DNA from: Marinibactrum halimedae | GTDB taxonomy: Bacteria; Pseudomonadota; Gammaproteobacteria; Pseudomonadales; Cellvibrionaceae | Direction: 5' to 3' | DNA: 64,000 bases | NCBI RefSeq assembly: GCF_021234875.1 | Contig: NZ_JAJQVM010000008.1 | Span: 90,101-154,100, forward strand | Shown here: in pieces, positions 58,425 to 64,000 of the stretch | Layout: every line of letters begins with the position of its first letter | Position numbering within the stretch: position 1 is the first letter of the stretch | Notes under the pieces: generated by a model | Databases searched by the model: none | Told to the model about the DNA's origin: nothing | What the model saw: only the letters and a program-made list of their open reading frames with translations | Made by a program: the position numbers and the translations under genes

Positions 58425-58847
58425 ATGAAGAAAATCTTAGGCTGTTTCGTTGCTAGTTGTATTTTTGCCACTACGGGTGCTATAGCCGGTGCCTACCGAC
58501 CTGTACCAGTTGAAGTACAAATTGAAACAGATGAAGAAGGTAATGTACGTTATTCTTCAGGCCAAGGTGATATGTTATCGGCCCGCAACACGGACAACGA
58601 TTATACAATGATTGGGTGTGGTATACGTGGATTTAATAACGGTGAAGAAAGCGTATCAATGGTATATTGCCAAGCGGTAGAAGATGAAGACATCTTGGCC
58701 AATTGCACTTCTACCAACCCTGAATTAATTGAAGCAGTAAAAGCGATCTCGCCTTATTCATATATTAGTTTTTCCGCAGAATACGAAGAATGTACTCGAA
58801 TTACTGTCTCTACACAATCGTTTTACTTACCTGAGGATTTCGATTAA
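58425..58847 (+). CDS. Small exported cysteine-containing protein, unknown function
   Basis: The 140-residue product has a signal peptide (MKKILGCFVASCIFATTGAI, cleavage after AGA/IAGA near residue 23). The mature, acidic domain (VQIETDEEGNVRYSS, LSARNTDNDYTMIGCGIRGF, VSMVYCQAVEDEDIL, ANCTSTNPEL, SAEYEECTRITVST) has four cysteines, probably two disulfides. RBS AAGGAAA precedes the ATG. It lies in the accessory island behind transposon-tail copy A. It could be an effector or its cognate periplasmic antagonist, but no family is recognised. Confidence 0.75.
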   Translation: MKKILGCFVASCIFATTGAIAGAYRPVPVEVQIETDEEGNVRYSSGQGDMLSARNTDNDYTMIGCGIRGFNNGEESVSMVYCQAVEDEDILANCTSTNPELIEAVKAISPYSYISFSAEYEECTRITVSTQSFYLPEDFD

Positions 58848-58867
58848 TTTTTCAATATTGTAAACTG

Positions 58868-58897
58868 AAGAGTTCATCATTAATGGCGAACTCTTTT
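58868..58897 (+). terminator. Terminator of the small exported protein gene
   Basis: AAGAGTTC (58868-58875) pairs with GAACTCTT (58888-58895), followed by T. It is correctly placed 20 bases after the stop. Confidence 0.8.
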
Positions 58898-58937
58898 AAA
58901 TCGAAAAGCCATCCGAAAGGCATACGCTTTAAAACTG

Positions 58938-59115
58938 AATTATTCGTTCCAGTGAAGGGAATTTACGACTGTATCGTAACTTGTGTTTGGGAAGTTTAAT
59001 TGAAGCAGCGCGAGAAGCCAAAAGGGTCGTATTGATTACGCATGTGAATAATGTGCTTGTGCAACTGCATTGGCGATTTCATGAAGAGCTGATCACACAG
59101 CAAGCGTTATCGTAG
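58938..59115 (+). pseudogene. ExeA/TniB-like ATPase fragment, C-terminal 59 codons (copy B)
   Basis: The sequence is nearly identical to the end of the ATPase gene at 62357-62533, including LCLGSLIEAARE and the stop TAG, with about a dozen substitutions and an open frame. The first 210 codons are missing. The homology continues past the stop through a hairpin terminator (59133-59153) to about 59218. It is a relic of an earlier insertion. Confidence 0.88.
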
Positions 59116-59177
59116 TTGGACGAAAAATAGGAAAAGGGCGAAAGCCCTTTTTTATGCTAGCACTTTACGACGATAAA

Positions 59178-59361
59178 TTCGTAGAAATTATGATGTAAGA
59201 TTGGCAGAGTCTGAAAAGTTTTATTTAAGATTTTTTTGAGATTTTTAAAATACAGAATTGTTTAGAAATCATGACTTCAAATCCATCTCTAATTTTACAA
59301 AAAAAGTATGTATCCTATTTTTTTGAATTAATTAATAACCCCTTATTTTTAAGTTGAATTT
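59178..59361 (+). repeat. AT-rich leader repeat, copy B
   Basis: This is the second copy of the 185-bp segment seen at 58186-58370. Both copies follow a transposon tail and precede a cargo gene on the same strand. It contains conserved A/T tracts and ATTAATTAATAACC and may provide a promoter or recombination target. Confidence 0.8.
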
Positions 59362-59561
59362 AGGAGATGCATTAAGTCCACACTATGTCGTGAAAAGACT
59401 TTATGTGATCATTAATGGAAGTCTATGTGCCATCAAGCATCAGTAATTACTATCGATGCGACACGCATTAAAAAGCACCACAAAAAAGTGAGAAAAAAAA
59501 GGGCAATATCCAGTATTAACTTTGAGAATCAGAAGAAATACTTCAACAAAGGAAAAATACA
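59362..59561. other. Spacer before the C58-like protease gene
   Basis: A short frame beginning at 59425 is present but overlaps the next gene out of frame and has no recognisable domain. I regard the stretch as 5' leader. Confidence 0.4.
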
Positions 59562-60248
59562 ATGTCATTTGCGCTTTTTGGAATTCGGCACTCAGCGGAT
59601 TATTGGGAGTATGATCAAGCAGTTCTTTTAAGGGGAAATTCACTCAACAACCCTTATTTACGAATGAACCTACAGAACCGAGAAGGTATCTGTCTCGGGC
59701 TAGCAGCAAGTTTTTTACTGTATGCAAAACGTTGTGCTAATCAAGATCCTTGGCAATGGGTTTATGACTATATTCACGAATCGTCTAGCGGGTGGTATGC
59801 CGCAGGTAGTTTTTACAATGTTTCCGACCTGCAAACCTTTATTGGTCGGATAATGGAAGATCAACGAAGCGCACCTAACCTACCAACACTATTGGCATCG
59901 CGAATAGCGCCTGTGCAGCAAGGAATGTGGAACACATCACTTAGATTTGAATCGAGCTGCCTAACAAATTGGGGGGGTAATGCAATTTGTGGCAATATCA
60001 TCCCTCACCTTCGGGAAAGCAATAAGTATTGGTTAATTGCGCTACGTGGTCACGCGATTGCCATTACAATGGGAATTCATCCTGAAACTGGATCGCGTTT
60101 ATTTCTGCTATACGAACCAAATCACGGTATTGTGCAGTTCAATGGAATAACAAGCCTACATAAACTAAAAGACTGGTTGGTGGATTTTGCTGCCAGTCGA
60201 CTTGGCGCTCCTTACGCCGGAAGTGTAAAAATGTATCGATTTTTTTGA
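59562..60248 (+). CDS. C58 (YopT/AvrPphB)-like cysteine protease
   Basis: The 228-residue product starts behind AAAGGAAA. It has the C58 layout: EGICLGLAASFLLYAKRC with nucleophile C44, RGHAIAITMGIHPETG with H164, and LFLLYEPNHGIVQFNG with E185 where the family usually has Asp in DPN-G. C58 proteases are type III effectors or toxin modules that cleave host or target proteins. No signal peptide or secretion partner is adjacent, so delivery is unknown. It lies between transposon-tail copy B and a beheaded ADP-ribosylglycohydrolase. The assignment rests on three motifs in order; the Asp-to-Glu change may alter activity. Confidence 0.72.
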   Translation: MSFALFGIRHSADYWEYDQAVLLRGNSLNNPYLRMNLQNREGICLGLAASFLLYAKRCANQDPWQWVYDYIHESSSGWYAAGSFYNVSDLQTFIGRIMEDQRSAPNLPTLLASRIAPVQQGMWNTSLRFESSCLTNWGGNAICGNIIPHLRESNKYWLIALRGHAIAITMGIHPETGSRLFLLYEPNHGIVQFNGITSLHKLKDWLVDFAASRLGAPYAGSVKMYRFF

Positions 60249-60402
60249 GAAAAAATACGAAAGAGCAGGTCGCCTTTCAGGCCTGCTTAACTACCCCTTG
60301 GATATTCTTGGTGGCCCCCGTTGCGCTGTTTTTGCAGCGGGGATGACAAGCGGGTGAGCGTCCGGCTTGTGCTGGACGTCCTAACTACCACTAAACGGTA
60401 AT
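60249..60402. other. GC-rich structured spacer
   Basis: GAGCAGG...CCTGCTT (about 60262-60287) could end the protease transcript. CCCCGTTGC (60316-60324) pairs with GCAGCGGGG (60334-60342), and ACAAGC (60346-60351) pairs with GCTTGT (60365-60370). This small GC-rich REP-like island stands out from its AT-rich neighbours. Confidence 0.55.
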
Positions 60403-61020
60403 TTAAGGAGTCAAGGCATAAGCACCATATTTCAACAGTTCGTCAGCTTTTAAATAAAACACATGTCTATACCAAAGCTTCTTAATCCAACTGACAGGAA
60501 TACCCTGCTCACCATAAAAAGCTCCAGCAATCTGGCCATATACCGCACACACAGTATCGGCATCGTCCCCCAAATTTGCAGCTAACAGCGCACCTTCCTT
60601 GAAAGACGATGTGCTTGCAAAGGCCCATATGGCAGCCTCGATAGTATCAATCACATACCCTGTGGATTTAATCTGATCCCTACTCTTAGAGGCTGCACTA
60701 AGAGCAACTCTTTCCACTGCTGGGCACAGAGGGTAATCAGACCAGAGCCCCGCTAAGGGTTCATAAATGCCATCTAACAACTCCCTTTTTGAAGCCCCCG
60801 ATATAGCCCCCCAAATTAGCGCAGAAAAGTACTGACAAGCACTAATTGACTCTTGTGCGCCATGGGTTGTTCTAGAGCTTTCTCCCGCCCATTTAATCAC
60901 CTCTTTTAAACTGGAAAAGTAGAAAAGCGGTATCGGCACCAATCTCATCAGCGCCCCATTTCCTGCGGTCTGCGGGTCAGTAGAACCAGAAAATGGTGTG
61001 ATGGTCAATGGAAGAAAACG
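60403..61020 (-). pseudogene. ADP-ribosylglycohydrolase, 5'-truncated by a transposon
   Basis: The remaining 200 residues are clearly the C-terminal half of a DraG/ADP-ribosylglycohydrolase: GSTDPQTAGNGALMRLVPIP, SSRTTHGAQESISACQYF, and the metal site LGDDADTVCAVYGQIAGAFYG. The N-terminal half with the first metal ligands is missing. Upstream of about 61020 the minus-strand frame runs into antisense of the transposase (first 25 or so residues are chimeric). The gene is therefore broken at the transposon junction and probably inactive. An intact version would remove ADP-ribose from modified proteins. Confidence 0.85.
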
Positions 61021-61731
61021 TTCCTCATCGCGTTTATTGATGATGCGAGCCGCCTCATTACCCACGCCGAATTCTTTTATCGTGATAACACGCAAAATAT
61101 GATCAATGCGTTTAAAACCGCTTTGTACAAGCGAGGAAAACCGGAGCGTTTGTACTTTGATAATGGCGCCAATTACACCTCAAAAGAAATTCTGCAAGCC
61201 TGTGTGCGCTTAGACATTCGTTTATCTCATGCCCCGATTCGGGATGGGGCAGCGAAAGGAAAAATAGAGCGATTTTTTAGGGGCTTTCGAGACCGCTTCT
61301 TAGTGATGCATACCGAATTTACCTCACTCGAACAGTTAAATACACTCACTCAAGAGTGGATTGAAAACCATTACAATACTCAGCCTCACAGTGGCATTCA
61401 TATGAAACCGCTAGATCGATTCAACCTTGATCATCATCGTATTCATTACTTAACTAATGACGAGTTTACCGAAGAGGTCTTTTTTGTTGAAGAAAATCGT
61501 AAAGTCAGCAACGTCAACGTGTTTTCCATCAATAATCATAAGTTTGAATGCCCCGTTGATCTTCGTGGTAAAACCATACAAGTCCGTTTTGATCGGGATC
61601 AGCGCCATCGTTTTATTGTGTATTTCAATGACCAACGAATGGGGGAAGCAATACCGTTGAACCTGTATTTTAATGCGCAACAAAAACGCCCATCACCACA
61701 CCCATCACCACAAGGAGGCCATCATGATTAA
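61012..61731 (+). pseudogene. DDE integrase-core transposase, N-terminus missing
   Basis: The frame can be read from about 61012, before its first ATG at 61099, through FLIAFIDDASRLITHAEFFY, which holds the first catalytic Asp. It continues with the second Asp (RLYFDNGANYTSKEIL) and Glu (DGAAKGKIERFFRGF), and a Mu-type C-terminal domain. The DNA-binding N-terminal part is absent. A 12-bp tandem duplication (61689-61712) lengthens the C-terminus (PSPHPSPQ). It overlaps the ATPase start. It could only be expressed as a fragment. Confidence 0.85.
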
Positions 61732-62533
61732 TGCGGTATGGGGCATTACTCAAGCCCCTTTCAAACGTGATAAACTGACATTGCTCCCCCAACAAAACCA
61801 CCTGTTAGACATTATTAAAATACACGCTCAGCAAGGCGGGTTTTCTGTTGTGATTGGAGAACCTGGTGTGGGCAAAACCGTGTTACGGGAACATATTGAG
61901 CAGTTTAATAAAGCGCGTGAATACACCGTTGCCTCCTGCTCAAGAACCTTGCATACTTATCGACAGATTATTTGGCAGCTAGCGGATTCTCTTCAATTAG
62001 AGACGACAGAAAAAAACATTGAATCCGATTTAATCGAGTGTGCATTCAGTCATATCCGTGAACGAAAAACCCTGTATATACTGATTGATGAGGCCCACTT
62101 GCTAGATACTTCGGTGTTACGTAAGTTACGATTATTGTTCGAACGCTTTCCTAAAAATCATAACTTAGTGTTGTTCGGCCAGCCTTCGTTGTTACATTAT
62201 TTATCCTTAAGTACCAACAAAGACATTAAAAGTCGTATTACCTATTCCGCGACGCTCAAGCCACTGAATCAAGAAGACATGGAACGTTACATTGTTCGAG
62301 AACTGGAGTCGGTAAAAATGGGCATTAATACGTTTGACGAGGCCGCGATGGCGTTGATTATTCGTTCCAGTGAAGGGAATTTACGGCTGTGCCGTAACTT
62401 GTGTTTGGGAAGTTTAATTGAAGCAGCGCGAGAAACCAAAAGGGTCGTATCGATTACGCATGTGAATAATGTGCTCGTGCAACCGCATTGGCGATCTCAT
62501 GAAGAGTTGATCACACAGCAAGTCTTATCGTAG
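61724..62533 (+). CDS. ExeA/TniB-like transposition ATPase
   Basis: About 269 residues from the ATG right behind AAGGAGG; the ATG lies inside the 3' end of the transposase gene. It begins MINAVWGITQAPFKRDKL, then Walker A VIGEPGVGKTVLREH, Walker B LYILIDEAHLLDTS and sensor LVLFGQPSLLHYL. It resembles GspA/ExeA ATPases, which in mobile elements act as target-selection partners like TnsC/TniB/IstB. The gene looks intact while its transposase does not. Confidence 0.9.
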   Translation: MINAVWGITQAPFKRDKLTLLPQQNHLLDIIKIHAQQGGFSVVIGEPGVGKTVLREHIEQFNKAREYTVASCSRTLHTYRQIIWQLADSLQLETTEKNIESDLIECAFSHIRERKTLYILIDEAHLLDTSVLRKLRLLFERFPKNHNLVLFGQPSLLHYLSLSTNKDIKSRITYSATLKPLNQEDMERYIVRELESVKMGINTFDEAAMALIIRSSEGNLRLCRNLCLGSLIEAARETKRVVSITHVNNVLVQPHWRSHEELITQQVLS

Positions 62534-62550
62534 TTGGACGAAACATAGGA

Positions 62551-62572
62551 AAAGGGCGAAAGCCCTTTTTTT
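62551..62572 (+). terminator. Terminator of the transposon operon
   Basis: AAAGGGC-GAAA-GCCCTTT plus T is a textbook terminator; a copy survives at 59133-59153 in remnant B. Confidence 0.92.
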
Positions 62573-62640
62573 ACGCCAGCACCTTACGACAATAAAACGG
62601 TAGACATTGCGATGTAAGAGTGGCAAAACCCGAAAAGGCT

Positions 62641-62884
62641 ACGATAGCAATTCGGGAAAAACGTCTATTTTTTAGCAAATCCTACGATGAAGAGTTTGGT
62701 AAAAACTACGACAGCAAAAAGGTGCGCTACAATGCCGCTGCGAATATGCAAGCGGCATGACATAGGACAGAGCAGCCTTATTGACTATGCAGTGCGCAAC
62801 GAAGTGCAGCTCTGCCCGGAGCCGCAATGCGGCGGAGTGGCGATGTGTCAAAATACGGTAAAGCCTAAACAATTTTTTCAAGTG
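62641..62884. other. Transposon flank with a GC-rich hairpin island
   Basis: No gene seen. ATGCCGCT (62732-62739) pairs with AGCGGCAT (62751-62758), CAGAGC (62768-62773) with GCTCTG (62809-62814), and CCGC/GCGG forms a small hairpin at 62822-62832. The island sits between the transposon end and the convergent immunity gene. Confidence 0.6.
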
Positions 62885-63235
62885 CTAAAGCCAGCGTCCA
62901 CAAGGGGAACCTTCAATAATATTTTTGTATTTTTCCTTATCAATAAGGCCTTTATCATAAAGAACATCAAGAATATCTTCTAAAATTTCTAAGTCTTCCG
63001 CACAACCAGTATTAGCTTGCAACAACTCCAATGATTTCAAAAAAACTATATTAAACTGCTCTTTTGAAATGGAGTTGTCATTAGTTTTATCATGTTCATC
63101 TAAAATAAAATCAAGAACTTTAATTTTAGAATTTTTATTTACTTGATACTCCTCATCTTCATCATTCGATTCAAATAACATAGCATCAGATATATTTGAT
63201 GATAAATATTTCAAATGCTCCAGAGAATCAGTCAT
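62885..63235 (-). CDS. Probable immunity protein of the RHS toxin
   Basis: The 116-residue acidic, helical, cytosolic protein starts at the ATG that overlaps the RHS stop region by eight bases. It lacks signal and TM. Helical segments such as FDEHDK-like acidic runs (DFILDEHDKTNDNSISKEQF) and LEDILDVLYDKGLIDKEKYK resemble EF-hand-like or all-helical immunity proteins. Its position directly downstream of and overlapping a polymorphic toxin is the main evidence. A cysteine pair (TGCAEDL, SPCGRWL) is present. Confidence 0.72.
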   Translation of the reverse strand: MTDSLEHLKYLSSNISDAMLFESNDEDEEYQVNKNSKIKVLDFILDEHDKTNDNSISKEQFNIVFLKSLELLQANTGCAEDLEILEDILDVLYDKGLIDKEKYKNIIEGSPCGRWL

Positions 63236-64000
63236 TATCAATTATCCTATATGCGTCGACTGGGATCTCACCCTCAACCAAAACCTCCTTGTCTTTTCGA
63301 GCATAACGATACCCAGGATCAGATAATTTATCCCCTGTAGTTGGATCAATACCTTTAGATACGTCATGAACTTTGGATGATTTTATTTTTTGAGTATCAA
63401 CCTCAATTATGACACTCTTATTCATCTTTCCACGTTTTGGGTTTGGGCGAGAATAGAAATTAGCGGCTTTTTTACTACCTAATGAATTGTATTGTGTTTT
63501 TAAACGTCCATCATCAATGTGCTCTTGTACAGTATATGCAGCCGTTTTATCTTTTGGAGAAATAGGTTCGCCTGCTAACGCCTGAGCTTCTTGCTCTTTA
63601 GTCAATGCCCTATATTTTTTCTCGCAATCACCTGATTTGGCAGTAAGCCCATATGGATCAATCCATTCTAATGGATTCGGCGCATACCTGTAATTATTAT
63701 TTCCGCCAGCAAGGCCCACCGGATCTTGTGTAATAAACTGCCCAATCGCCGGGTCATAGTAACGAAACCGATTGTAATGCAGCCCCGTCTCCTCATCCGC
63801 GTACTGCCCCTGAAACCGTATCGGCTGATGGAAACTTTCACCCTCATGCTTTATCGCCAAGTTACCGTACGTTTGGTAACTCACGCTCCACGCAATATTC
63901 CCTTTCTTATCCGTTAACGTATCCGGCGTGCCGAGGTGATCCAAGTGATAGTAACGATTCTCTGAAGTCGTCCTATCACTATTTTCCTCGCAACCCCGGT
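63228..64000 (-). CDS. RHS repeat protein with C-terminal ADP-ribosyltransferase-like toxin (5' end outside)
   Basis: The gene runs in from beyond the window end. The visible 257 codons start with RHS core (RYYHLDHLGTPDTL, GLHYNRFRYYDPAIGQFITQ and the hallmark DPVGLAGGNNNYRYAPNPL), then the PLEWIDPYGL boundary. The last about 130 residues are the variable toxin: KYRALTKEQEAQALAG, QYNSLGSKKAANFYSR, VIIEVDTQKI and KEVLVEGEIPVDAYRI. This order (R...; S/T..; E-V-L-V-x-G-x-I-P) fits the ADP-ribosyltransferase fold, but no catalytic proof exists. The overlapping downstream gene is its likely immunity partner. Confidence 0.88.
   Translation of the reverse strand, partial: RGCEENSDRTTSENRYYHLDHLGTPDTLTDKKGNIAWSVSYQTYGNLAIKHEGESFHQPIRFQGQYADEETGLHYNRFRYYDPAIGQFITQDPVGLAGGNNNYRYAPNPLEWIDPYGLTAKSGDCEKKYRALTKEQEAQALAGEPISPKDKTAAYTVQEHIDDGRLKTQYNSLGSKKAANFYSRPNPKRGKMNKSVIIEVDTQKIKSSKVHDVSKGIDPTTGDKLSDPGYRYARKDKEVLVEGEIPVDAYRIIDND

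Larger units (their letters stand above)
61010..62640 (+). mobile_element. 5'-truncated two-gene transposon (integrase + ExeA/TniB-like ATPase)
   Basis: A DDE integrase-core gene overlaps by eight bases an ATPase gene, the arrangement of IS21- or Tn5053/Tn7-like heteromeric elements. The left end has been lost at the junction with the ADP-ribosylglycohydrolase fragment near 61010. The right end, past the terminator at 62551-62572, carries repeated TACGA-type motifs (about 62585, 62640, 62683, 62707) that resemble transposase-binding repeats. Copies A and B are relics of the same right end. Confidence 0.8.

Noticed and set aside
59425..59631. 68-codon frame in front of the C58-like gene
   Set aside because: It overlaps the protease start out of frame, and its composition is lysine/histidine-rich without a domain.
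60249..60402. Possible integron attC site or CRISPR-like repeats near the accessory island
   Set aside because: Although CCTAAC- and GCCTAAAC-like cores occur, no matching GTTRRRY partner, no integrase and no regularly spaced direct repeats were found.

Overview
The window is a chromosomal segment of a gamma-proteobacterium with moderate GC content. It probably comes from a marine or saprophytic member of the Oceanospirillales/Cellvibrionales/Pseudomonadales side. The evidence is gene content and order: sucCD, gpsA-DUF4389-sixA, aroC-prmB, DUF4892, a YgiQ-type radical SAM protein, a GacA-type box in front of a Csr/Rsm-like RNA, a sigma-54 promoter before nirBD, and a thiamine operon under a TPP riboswitch. 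The species cannot be named from sequence reading alone.

Layout. 1-5.5 kb: end of sucC, sucD, a lipoprotein, a chalcone-isomerase-fold periplasmic protein, then an AraC regulator convergent with a GH43 beta-xylosidase. 5.7-12.9 kb: YgiQ, a membrane Ser/Thr kinase whose presumed periplasmic half carries five CX7C TPR-like repeats, an exported protein of unknown role, an AhpD-like protein and a jacalin-like lectin. 12.9-19.1 kb: thiC-thiO-thiS-thiG-thiDE on the minus strand behind a TPP riboswitch. 19.4-28.3 kb: MoxR/VWA pair, aroC, prmB, DUF4892, a hydrolase and a kinase-like phosphotransferase. 28.3-29.1 kb has no gene but holds a GGA-rich RNA of about 700 nt with a GacA-like box and a strong terminator. 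This is the most striking element of the window. 29.2-39.2 kb: sixA, DUF4389, gpsA, an RND pump with its adaptor, and the threonine catabolic genes kbl-tdh with a divergent XRE-cupin regulator. 40-45.5 kb: an MBOAT/SGNH acylation pair, a diguanylate cyclase and moaA. 45.9-52.2 kb: assimilatory nitrate reductase nasA and nitrite reductase nirBD. 52.6-57.9 kb: a class 3 lipase, a PepSY membrane protein and a large secreted beta-propeller (VPS10/BNR) protein.

58-64 kb is accessory DNA. It contains three copies of the 3' end of one two-gene transposon (integrase plus ExeA/TniB-like ATPase), only one of which still has most of the element. Between them lie a small cysteine-containing exported protein, a C58 (YopT/AvrPphB)-like cysteine protease and a beheaded ADP-ribosylglycohydrolase. 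The window ends in the 3' part of an RHS protein with an ADP-ribosyltransferase-like tip and its probable immunity gene.

Functionally, the window joins central metabolism (TCA cycle, thiamine, chorismate, threonine, phospholipid precursor, nitrate assimilation) to global control by a Csr/Rsm sponge RNA, c-di-GMP and Ser/Thr phosphorylation. A toxin/effector island grows at one end. Several intergenic regions also carry short direct tandem duplications of 12-18 bp, which look like a genome-wide trait of this strain.
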